Translations under genes and position numbers: made by a program
Assembly: GCF_002114285.1 (NCBI RefSeq)
Contig: NZ_NEDJ01000017.1
Coordinates: forward strand, 1 to 54,385
Length of the DNA: 54,385 nucleotides
Direction of reading: 5' to 3'
From: Halorubrum ezzemoulense DSM 17463
GTDB lineage: Archaea; Halobacteriota; Halobacteria; Halobacteriales; Haloferacaceae
The notes under the pieces: model-generated
What the model was told of the DNA's origin: nothing
Databases searched by the model: none
Seen by the model: the letters and a program-made list of their open reading frames with translations, nothing else
Part shown: piece by piece, positions 46,187 through 53,483 of the stretch
Layout: the number at the start of each line of letters is the position of its first letter
How positions within the stretch are numbered: the first letter of the stretch is position 1

Positions 46187-47425
46187 ATGGACGAAGTGTG
46201 TATGTTTAATCCGACCCATCGGTTTTCTTTGGAAACGCAACGTGGACCAAGCGGCGAAGTAACAACTCAATGGGACCGCTCATTTCCAAGAGGCATACAT
46301 CATGTCTCGATCTGGGGCGAGACAGTATACGTTGGAACAGAGAGCGATATTGTTGCTATTGAAACCAGTGGTACCGAACGCTGGCGCTTCAGCACGAATA
46401 CCCCACACGGAGGTAACCATTCGTCCCCAGCGGTAGTAGATGGTACGGTCTACGTTGGAAGCGACAACAACTACGTGTACGCACTGGATGCTGAGACTGG
46501 CGATTGTGATTGGCGATTCCAGACGAATCGTTGGGTACGGTCGTCACCAGCGGTAGTAGATGGTACGGTCTACGTTGGAGGCACTGACGGTTACGTGTAT
46601 GCACTATCCGCATCAAGGGGAACCGAACAATGGAAATTTAACGCTGACGCTCCCCTAAACTCATCACCTGCGGTAGTAAATGACATTGTCTATATTGGAA
46701 GCAATGATAATAATATGTATGCGCTGGATGCTCAGACTGGTGCGCTGAAGTGGGATTTCAAAACTGACGGAAATATTGAATCATCGTCACCAACAGTAAT
46801 TGATGGTACGGTTTATATTGGAAGCCACGACAAACACGTATACGCGTTAGACGCAACTACTGGTTCGGTCAAGTGGCGATATCAGACTGGAGGTCATGTG
46901 TCTACATCACCAGCGGTAGTAGACGGTACAGTTTACCTTGGAAGCGACGATAACTATATGTACGCACTAGATGCCGAGACAGGCAATTGCGATTGGCGTT
47001 TTCAAACGGAAGGTAGGGTGAACACCTCTCCTATGATAGCTAGTGATGAAGTCTATGTCGGGACCAGCATGTTCAAAAACCCAGTTAATAATCTCTCTAA
47101 TCCCGAGTCATTCCTATACTCTATAGATGCGGATACTGGCAACGGTAACTGGCGTTTTAAAATGAATGGTAGTGTTGTATCACCTGTAGTGGCTGATGGA
47201 GTTATTTTTGTAAGTTCTGTGAATTATACAACTGACGAGTACAAACTGTACGCACTTGAAGGGAAAGAAGTGAGCATGAACAACATAGAAACCCATGGCA
47301 AGGAGGATTGTTTGGCGTGTGGGAGTGACCTCACAATCTATGATAATGTAAATTTTTGTCCAGAATGCGGTACGGAGGTATCTAACAACGACAACTCGGA
47401 TACGAGAATTTATGACCCAAAATAA
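46187..47425 (+). CDS. PQQ-like beta-propeller with zinc ribbon and terminal TRIYDP
   Basis: 412 residues. Highly regular blades (SSPAVVDGTVYVGSDNNYVYALDAETG and close variants) repeat about seven times between residues 30 and 370. Their DNA is also near-repetitive, a sign of recent blade duplication. The tail is a zinc ribbon (CLACGSDL...FCPECG) and then the motif DTRIYDPK at the C-terminus, the same order as in the propeller at 19993. No signal peptide is present. It is a probable cytosolic scaffold. Confidence 0.87.
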   Translation: MDEVCMFNPTHRFSLETQRGPSGEVTTQWDRSFPRGIHHVSIWGETVYVGTESDIVAIETSGTERWRFSTNTPHGGNHSSPAVVDGTVYVGSDNNYVYALDAETGDCDWRFQTNRWVRSSPAVVDGTVYVGGTDGYVYALSASRGTEQWKFNADAPLNSSPAVVNDIVYIGSNDNNMYALDAQTGALKWDFKTDGNIESSSPTVIDGTVYIGSHDKHVYALDATTGSVKWRYQTGGHVSTSPAVVDGTVYLGSDDNYMYALDAETGNCDWRFQTEGRVNTSPMIASDEVYVGTSMFKNPVNNLSNPESFLYSIDADTGNGNWRFKMNGSVVSPVVADGVIFVSSVNYTTDEYKLYALEGKEVSMNNIETHGKEDCLACGSDLTIYDNVNFCPECGTEVSNNDNSDTRIYDPK

Positions 47426-47504
47426 TGTTGTACTGCCCTCTTCAATCACTATGTTGTTGAGTACATATAGCTGTAGAGGTTGATAGAGTCACTCCCGAAC
47501 ACGG

Positions 47505-48390
47505 TCAAGTCTCGTAGATCCTGGTGTCACCGGTATCATTAGGATTATTTCGGGTAGACTCCTCACTTTCCGATCCGAACCGTGGTGGTACCGCTCGTCC
47601 CTGTTGCGCCTCATGAAGCCCTGGGAACGAGCTCTCGCGTATCATCCCATCTTCTGGACGGATCATCTTCACGAACATGATGTAATCGGCGCCGGGGAAG
47701 CCGTCCGTCGCGCGACTGGTAACACAGTTCGCACATTGCTGGAGCCGTGCGTCCATCGGATTGGAACAGGCACCGCAGTGCTGTAACAGCAGGCGCGAGT
47801 TCCTTCCGATTTCGTATTGAACGGTTCCGAATACATCTGACCACAGCATGTCAAACAACTCGCCAATATGGTCCCAGCTGGTTGGACCGCGTAGTCGACC
47901 CCGTCTGGACGTGTAGAGGGTTCAACCCACCTGATCGCTGGCTGAGTTCTTCTACACGGGTTGTCTTCCACATGAAAACGAACTCACTGTCGTCGGAGAA
48001 CTCACTCGTGATACAGTCGTAGCAAGTCGGGTGGAGCGGGGTCGCTGGCATCGGACAATCATGTGCCCGAACGTGTAGAATCTCTGTTTCGTCGTCAAGG
48101 ATTGCCCAGCTTGGCTTGCCGTCAATCGCCGAACTCCAGTGATAAGTAGTAGGGTCAGTGAGTGGATTCAATCGCGTCAGGAGCGAACTCGCGTCAGTAC
48201 CGTTGAAGACCCGCCCGGTGGAGATATCGCTGATCGAGGCTGATGACGGAACGATAGGAAAGTGATCGACGAGAACCGCGAGCATGCCAAATCCGTGTCC
48301 GCTGGCGAAACATACGAAGAACAGGGCCGGGCATTCCTTGAGCGTCTCGATGAGCAGGGAGTTCCAGTACTTGCAGTACCTAGGAATCAC
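47505..48390 (-). pseudogene. Client gene ending in DTRIYET, frameshifted
   Basis: Two minus-strand frames join near 47880. The first is a 179-codon front part with SASGHGFGMLAVLVDHF-like hydrophobic sequence and a CYDC pair. The second part (GPTSWDHIGELFDMLWSDVFGTVQYEIG) holds a cysteine cluster CGACSNPMDARLQQCANC and ends TGDTRIYET. The front domain is not recognised. The final motif and the zinc cluster mark it as a member of the client set. The joined product would have about 290 residues. Confidence 0.6.
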
Positions 48391-49051
48391 GGTCCCGTCG
48401 ACAGCGGCTGAGTGAGGGGCTCACGAACGTCCACCCACTTCACAGCGTTACTCGAAACGTGGTCGTCGGGGCAGAGTGGTCACTCGCCATCGCCGGATGG
48501 GGCTGTGAGCAGTTCGACTTCACGCCAGCCCTGCTGTCCCCTGACTACCCAGATATCCCGGTCCAAGACGAGGCACAGACGGCAGATGTCGTCGCAAGCA
48601 CTCTTCTCCGTGCGGCAGGGCAATACCTTACCGGAGACCTCTCTAGAGTGAACCTTGCACACAAACTTGGCACCGAGGCGACGAACCCCTCGTTCGAGAC
48701 CTCGCTCGCTCGGCTGGATGCCCGCTTCAAAACGCTCGTCGAATTGGTAGAGGGAGCCAACGGTCCGACCGTCGTCGCAAGCCACATCTCCCCGTTCAAT
48801 GTACCGTTCGACATCCGCGGACAGCACTCACACGACAGAGACTACCATTTCGGCTCCGTGGCGCTTCGGGTCGCACTGGCGGCGGCTGGTGTCGACGCCT
48901 GTCTCTTTGGACACACCCACCAACGCGGACTGACAGCGATCCCGACTACCAGCGGGCAGTACATAATCCCGGTGACGCGGGGGTCTCTAGCGTTTCTATC
49001 AGCCAGGATGGAACCCTCCGGGCGGAGCAAATCGACGTCGCGTGGCGATGA
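48383..49051 (+). pseudogene. Metallophosphoesterase fragment, 5'-truncated and frameshifted
   Basis: The readable part starts near RLSEGLTNVHPLHSVT and carries the second half of a calcineurin-like phosphoesterase: VVASHISPFN and LFGHTHQRG. The first metal-binding blocks are missing at the left, where the neighbouring gene on the other strand begins. A frameshift near 48975 is needed to reach the natural end SQDGTLRAEQIDVAWR-stop. A non-functional remnant of DNA joined here by recombination. Confidence 0.68.
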
Positions 49052-49163
49052 TTGGAAGTTCATCAAGTTGCAGGCGGGTCGGACAGACACCTTCCCTATG
49101 ATCACTACGGTTACCTATGTTCAGTTACCACCAATAAGGAGATTTCTGAGGGAGAGTCCAAGG

Positions 49164-49255
49164 TTAGTCAACGATAGGTAGCTCCGAGATTGTTTCCGCA
49201 ATCGACTCACGGTCAGCGTCACCTAATTCGAGCACGACCGCAATATCGTGTGTAT
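49164..49255 (-). pseudogene. C-terminal scrap of an unknown gene
   Basis: About 30 codons, HDIAVVLELGDADRESIAETISELPIVD-stop in two halves, look like the end of a real protein. Nothing before it is left. The region 49052-49900 appears to be a graveyard of gene pieces. Confidence 0.35.
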
Positions 49256-49343
49256 TTCAGTATCATAACACCCACCGAATCCCGTCTGCTGGGCGCTGCG
49301 TTTCGGGAAGCCCATCTGAGGTCGGGTCATTGAGATGGATTGC

Positions 49344-49822
49344 TTAGATTTGCGAACCACCGACGAGCGCGAGCGTGGCGAATACGGGACGCCACGGACC
49401 CCCCTCTGGAGGGGGTGCTACGTCGAGATCGGAATCATTCTTGCTCTGTTTCACATTGTCCCGCAGGAACTGCTGGAAGGCCTCTGACAGGTGGTCGCAG
49501 AGCTGTTCTGTTCATCGGCACGCTCCAGCACGGACTCAAAAGCTCTGTCGTCAACCGTGAGCGCACGCCATTCCCTCGCGATGTATGCAGTATCGATTAG
49601 TATCGATACATTATCGAGTCAAGGGAACTGTATGGCGAGAAAAACCGGCGCCACGATATCCTCGAGTATGTCGTAGCAGAAAGTGTCAGGCGAATTTTCG
49701 GTGGCGAGTAGGTAGCTACTGACCTCGGTGACCGTTGTAAGCCGTTCAACGGGTTTTTGATAGTCGAACGTACGCGTTGTGTAGATAGCCAGCCACACAG
49801 GATCAACTCGCTCGCCAGACAC
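49344..49822 (-). pseudogene. Broken unrecognised gene
   Basis: It can be followed from MSGERVDPVWLAIYTTRTFDYQ through a stop after IQFP, then IDTAYIAREWRALTVDDRAFESVL. A frameshift leads to LSEAFQQFLRDNVKQSKND and the end VFATLALVGGSQI-stop. The pieces have natural composition but no family I know, and no zinc ribbon or tail motif. Confidence 0.4.
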
Positions 49823-49904
49823 GCCTCCAGAATGGAGATGAGAGCAACCGAAAGTAACCGAAGCCGGTCAAGTTTTTTTCTCTTGGGAAAGAGTCCTTTC
49901 TGAC

Positions 49905-50282
49905 ATGGCAGAATTAACACGGGCAATACAGGAAGCGAAAGAAGCTATAAATGAGGGATATCCAAATAACGAGATCATTGAAGTTTCAGATACTAATAGG
50001 AGCATGGGGGGGACCTTCTATATTAATTTTATATTGAAGTCTAATGGCGGAAAAAAGGTTTGTCGGGCTGAGGTAGCCACATCAAATAATTTAATTTTTA
50101 ATGGATGCAAATATGCAGTTAAATCTATTGAAATAATTGAACAATCCTCAAATGAACGATCCGATTCTAACACAAATATTTATCAAGACGATGCTCAGTC
50201 TTGCCCCGAATGTGAGGAATCATTGAAGGACTATAATAACGTCAATTTTTGCCCACACTGTGGGTATGTATTTGGTAGCTAG
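49905..50282 (+). CDS. Small client protein with NTNIY motif and zinc-ribbon tail
   Basis: 125 residues, very AT-rich. An alpha/beta domain of about 80 residues (AELTRAIQEAKEAINEGYPNNEIIEV...FYINFILKSNGGKKVCRAEV) is not recognised. The linker has SNTNIYQDD and the zinc ribbon CPECEESLKDYNNVNFCPHCG ends it; the ribbon is almost identical in wording to that at 46187. It is the rightmost gene of the client set. Composition unlike the GC-rich genes to its right suggests separate acquisition. Confidence 0.78.
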   Translation: MAELTRAIQEAKEAINEGYPNNEIIEVSDTNRSMGGTFYINFILKSNGGKKVCRAEVATSNNLIFNGCKYAVKSIEIIEQSSNERSDSNTNIYQDDAQSCPECEESLKDYNNVNFCPHCGYVFGS

Positions 50283-50398
50283 ATCTATTACTGAATATCA
50301 GATATTGTCGACACCGGGTAAACTCGACAATACATGATTGGTAGTGAGACGATTTTTCTTGGAATATTTACTTATCGGTTCCACAACCCGATATTCCA

Positions 50399-50923
50399 TT
50401 GATGGGGCGACCAATCCGTGTCTCAGTCCCGCGTCGCGTTCTATCCAGCGAGAACCCCGTTCGTCAGGAGTACCTCAATACGATCGCCGACATGGATCTC
50501 AGTATTGAGCTTTTCACGCCAGATCCACCGAGAGGAAATGGACCACTCGGATCGTTTCTTAATGAAGAACTACACAACGAATCCGCGGTAGAACGTGCAT
50601 CGCAACATGATCTCGATATCGAATCAGTCCACTGCACCCCTTTGCTCAGTGGCTGTAGCTCGTCGGGAGCGAAGGCCTGCGCTGACAAGGTTCTCGATAC
50701 ACAACTCGGATTCCAAGATCGGGATTCGACTCAAGGCCCTCATGACGGCGGTGTGAGTCGTTACTCCTCTGTGACCCGTCAGTGTTCGTTTTCCATCCAC
50801 CACGAACCTACGCGAGCGAGAACGCGGATCTACAGCGAAGACGAAAACAGCTTGTCGCGACGCTCGGAAACGCCCAATATCGACTTGAGAGCAACGAGAA
50901 TCTTGACAGCGTTCCGGTCCTAA
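50399..50923 (+). CDS. Unrecognised ORF
   Basis: 174 codons. The first 115 (VRQEYLNTIADMDLSIELFTPDPPRG...) look like protein; the last 50 overlap a better ORF in another frame. TRIYSEDE occurs near the end but lies in the doubtful part. Possibly one gene with the following ORF after a frameshift near 50780. Confidence 0.4.
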   Translation: MMGRPIRVSVPRRVLSSENPVRQEYLNTIADMDLSIELFTPDPPRGNGPLGSFLNEELHNESAVERASQHDLDIESVHCTPLLSGCSSSGAKACADKVLDTQLGFQDRDSTQGPHDGGVSRYSSVTRQCSFSIHHEPTRARTRIYSEDENSLSRRSETPNIDLRATRILTAFRS

Positions 50924-51114
50924 CGATCGAGAACGTCTGTCCGCGAGGGCCCTTCGAATATCTCCTGACCGAAGAATCGGACGTCGAGGAACCGGATATA
51001 GAACGGGAAGACGACGTCGAGGACCCCGAGACAGAGCAGGACACGGAAGAGGAGGACGCCGACGAAGATGAAGACGAGGACGAGGAAGAAGATGAGACCG
51101 TTACCGTAGTCTAG
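50782..51114 (+). CDS. Acidic-tailed ORF, possibly the continuation of the previous one
   Basis: 110 codons from a GTG: a basic helical part (LQRRRKQLVATLGNAQYRLESNENLD), then PRGPFEYLLTEESD and a run of Asp/Glu to the end. The acidic tail is typical of haloarchaeal proteins. The function is unknown. It stops 21 bases before the DsbA-like gene. Confidence 0.42.
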   Translation: MFVFHPPRTYASENADLQRRRKQLVATLGNAQYRLESNENLDSVPVLTIENVCPRGPFEYLLTEESDVEEPDIEREDDVEDPETEQDTEEEDADEDEDEDEEEDETVTVV

Positions 51115-51135
51115 GAAGTCGATGCGCTGAGCGCG

Positions 51136-51813
51136 ATGTCTTGGGGTGTCCAACCGGTGATGAAACGTGTCGAAGAGAGATTCGGGGAAGAGATCGACCT
51201 CTTCTACAAACCGGCTCCAGTCCGTGAAGTTGATCCGGACCAGGAGAAGCAGAAGTGGATCGACGCCGGACAGCAGTGTAGTATGCCGGTTGATCCCTCG
51301 TTCTGGGACGATGATCCGCCGGAGTCTACGGAATTGGTCAACAAGGCGTTTGAGGCAGCTATCCAGCAGTACCGGGGAATGGATTATATTAGGGCGTTGT
51401 GGCGTCGTGGTGTTGCAGCTGGCCGCGATATCAACGAAGAGGACGTCCTGATTGACCTGGCGTCAGAAATCGACTTGGACCGGAAGCGGTTCGAGGAAGA
51501 TCTGGATGATGTGGAACTGGAGATCGGAGAGCGGGGTGAGCTTCCGTTCACGTTTATGGAGATCCACGGGAATCCGGTTCCAAAGAATGGCCGTGTCCGG
51601 TACTCGGACTTCAAGACCCAGTTCACGTTCCAGGGGATAGAGGAGCAGGAGGCTCAGGAACTACAGGGATTCGTTGAGGAGTACGGGCCTGTGGCTATTC
51701 CGGAAGTGATGGAGGTGTACGGAGTGCAGCGAGAGGATGCTGTTCAGCGTCTCCAGGACCTGAATAGTGTTTCGTCGTTCAAGGTCAACGGCGAAGAGTT
51801 CTGGAATGTGTAG
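51136..51813 (+). CDS. DsbA/FrnE-like thioredoxin-fold protein lacking its N-terminus
   Basis: 225 residues. GVQPVMKRVEERFGEEIDLFYKPAPVREVDP, FEAAIQQYRGMDYIRALWRRGVAAGRDINEEDVL and the helical insertion fit haloarchaeal DsbA-family proteins. The expected N-terminal strand and active-site CxxC are not present: in frame, the sequence before the start reads EVDALSAMSWG after a stop codon. The product therefore has no redox pair and is probably a 5'-truncated or redox-inactive form. The C-terminal 60 residues (QGFVEEYGPVAIPEVMEVYGV...) look like a small winged helix. Confidence 0.7.
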   Translation: MSWGVQPVMKRVEERFGEEIDLFYKPAPVREVDPDQEKQKWIDAGQQCSMPVDPSFWDDDPPESTELVNKAFEAAIQQYRGMDYIRALWRRGVAAGRDINEEDVLIDLASEIDLDRKRFEEDLDDVELEIGERGELPFTFMEIHGNPVPKNGRVRYSDFKTQFTFQGIEEQEAQELQGFVEEYGPVAIPEVMEVYGVQREDAVQRLQDLNSVSSFKVNGEEFWNV

Positions 51814-51993
51814 CACAGTTTCCCCCATCTCAATTGAGTGGGTCTTAGGAGTCGTGATGAACCGGACGCGACTCGATCTCAGCAGGGTCGTCGATCCAAT
51901 TTCTATCGCCACCTTTGGAACTCAGCGCTGTCACATAGTTGGCTGCGGTGCCACCTCTGCGGTCGAGGTTGAAAGCTCCGTACGTAAAGAACA

Positions 51994-52926
51994 GCTTTGT
52001 TGAATCCGATGACGGCGTGGGGATCACTGTTTGAGAGCCTGTTCGAGGTTGTAGACTGCGGCGGTCACCACGAGTTCGCAGAACTCGCGGTACCACGCGC
52101 GAGGGTAGACAGCGGGGCCGAACCGACGCTTGATGGCCGAAAAGGCGGTCTCGGCCATCCAGCGCTGGCCGTATAACTCGCTGTCCAACCGTGCGTTGTG
52201 CGCGTGATCGTACGCAGCGAACAGCCGGTGGCGCAGCAAGGGACGGACGCCCTCTGACCGGAGGGCGTCCCGGAGAGATTGGTCGTCATAGCCTTTATCG
52301 CCAGCGAGACTCTCGATCTTCTCGGTGTTACGAAGGGCGACTCGATGGCCAGTCTGGGTGTCGTGAGGCCAGTGTGCCGAGCAGTGAAGATCGAGGATGG
52401 CACACGAATCTGTATCGACGAGCGCTGTCGTTTTGAGCGTGCGTATGTGGCGATCCGAGCGGTGTTGGTAGTGTCTCGATGCCGTTTCGCGGTCGAAGAA
52501 CCTGGCATCGATGGCTCCGTGCGAGCCTGGATCGCAAATGGTCGCAGATTCCCAAAAGAAGCCGCGCCACACAGACATGGGTACCCTCTCAAACGACCGA
52601 TACAGCGTTGAGGGTACGGGAAATGCCGTTCGAGCGAGTTGTAATGGACCACGAACGCGATCCATCTCACTCGCCCAATCGACGATCTCGCGGTACGTCG
52701 CGTCCATGTGAACCCGCAAAAAATGGAGTGTGACATGTTTCCAACCGGGAAATCCATTGCCAGTCGGATCGCTCACCGCCGTTGGACTGGCGGCACAGCG
52801 CTTTTGAGCCAGCGACGCGGCTTGCTTAACGAAGCGGAAGAGGAGTTTAGTCACATTCGACTCTTCCGCTTCGCTACTGTCTTCAGAGCGACGCTATCTC
52901 GTCGCCTTCTGCGGATTCAACAGAGC
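51994..52926 (-). mobile_element. IS5-type insertion sequence, intact
   Basis: 933 bases with inverted ends GCTTTGTTGAATCCG and GCTCTGTTGAATCCG (one mismatch). It carries one intact transposase. It cuts off the regulator at 52927. Fragments of the same element lie at 5960-6312 and 31564-31641. I could not find a clear target duplication. Confidence 0.85.
52024..52854 (-). CDS. IS5-type DDE transposase
   Basis: 276 residues with an N-terminal helical region and the catalytic blocks AIDARFFDRETASRHYQHR, LAGDKGYDDQSLRDAL and QRWMAETAFSAIKRRFG. All three acidic residues are present and the frame is open, so the element may be active. Its closest relatives in the window are the fragment near 6 kb and, more distantly, the transposase at 18 kb. 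Confidence 0.92.
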   Translation of the reverse strand: MTKLLFRFVKQAASLAQKRCAASPTAVSDPTGNGFPGWKHVTLHFLRVHMDATYREIVDWASEMDRVRGPLQLARTAFPVPSTLYRSFERVPMSVWRGFFWESATICDPGSHGAIDARFFDRETASRHYQHRSDRHIRTLKTTALVDTDSCAILDLHCSAHWPHDTQTGHRVALRNTEKIESLAGDKGYDDQSLRDALRSEGVRPLLRHRLFAAYDHAHNARLDSELYGQRWMAETAFSAIKRRFGPAVYPRAWYREFCELVVTAAVYNLEQALKQ

Positions 52927-53055
52927 AGACGAGCCCTTTCTCAACGAGGTCGGCGACGGCAAGAGAGAGGTAGCTCTCGCTGTGGTTGAGCTTCGTCGCG
53001 AGCTCGGAGATCGTGTCGCCGCGGTCGACCGTGGCGAGAACCTCGAGTTTCAATT
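52927..53055 (-). pseudogene. N-terminal fragment of a helix-turn-helix regulator
   Basis: The minus strand reads LEVLATVDRGDTISELATKLNHSESYLSLAVADLVEKGLV, a winged-helix start, and is cut by the IS end. It was probably divergent to the gene at 53151, and the palindrome between them would be its operator. Confidence 0.6.
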
Positions 53056-53095
53056 AGTGTTACAGTCAGCAGGCACGAGAGTCGTCTCCACCGTC

Positions 53096-53136
53096 TTAAC
53101 CAACAAAACTATGGATTCGGAGACCATGTTGGTTAA
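53096..53136. promoter_or_regulatory. Perfect 10-bp inverted repeat, candidate operator
   Basis: TTAACCAACA (53096-53105) and TGTTGGTTAA (53127-53136) form perfect half-sites 31 bases apart, centre to centre. They lie between the truncated regulator and the conserved gene at 53151, only 15 bases before its start. A repressor dimer or tetramer bound here would control both genes. Confidence 0.6.
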
Positions 53137-53150
53137 CACGAGAGTAGCCG

Positions 53151-53483
53151 ATGGCCTACGAACCCCCGACCCCACCGGCGAACCTCCCGACGGAGATCGT
53201 CAACATGTTCAACGAGTCGGACCCGGAGCAGCTTCGAGACGTTGCGACATACGCTGAAGCACTCGCCGAGCACAAGGAACGAGAGACCCGTCTCGAGGAG
53301 TCGGCAGATCAAGAAGAGGTTGAAGAGCGACCAGACGATCTTCCGGATGACGTCCCGGCCAAAGCGACGATCACGATCAAGGAGATCAACGACAATCGCT
53401 ACTACTACTGGCAGTGGCGAGAGGGGGACCAGATACGCTCACAGTACAAAGGCCCAGTTGACTCCAAGAGCGAGCGTGATTGA
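53151..53483 (+). CDS. Small conserved haloarchaeal protein (DUF6788-like)
   Basis: 110 residues. A helical, charged first part (LPTEIVNMFNESDPEQLRDVATYAEALAEHKERE) and a C-terminal block VPAKATITIKEINDNRYYYWQWREGDQIRSQYKGPV. The second block is a pattern I recall from a widespread haloarchaeal family on plasmids and proviruses, provisionally DUF6788. The function is unknown. It sits behind the palindrome at 53096, next to a truncated regulator. Confidence 0.82.
   Translation: MAYEPPTPPANLPTEIVNMFNESDPEQLRDVATYAEALAEHKERETRLEESADQEEVEERPDDLPDDVPAKATITIKEINDNRYYYWQWREGDQIRSQYKGPVDSKSERD

Noticed and set aside
10154-47425. PQQ-dependent dehydrogenases or BamB-like outer-membrane assembly proteins
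   Set aside because: The propellers lack signal peptides and cofactor-site residues, and archaea have no Bam system. Only the blade pattern is shared.
50782-50923. TRIYSEDE in the ORF at 50399 as another tail motif
   Set aside because: It lies in the segment overlapped by a better ORF in another frame and has no zinc ribbon. It is likely chance.
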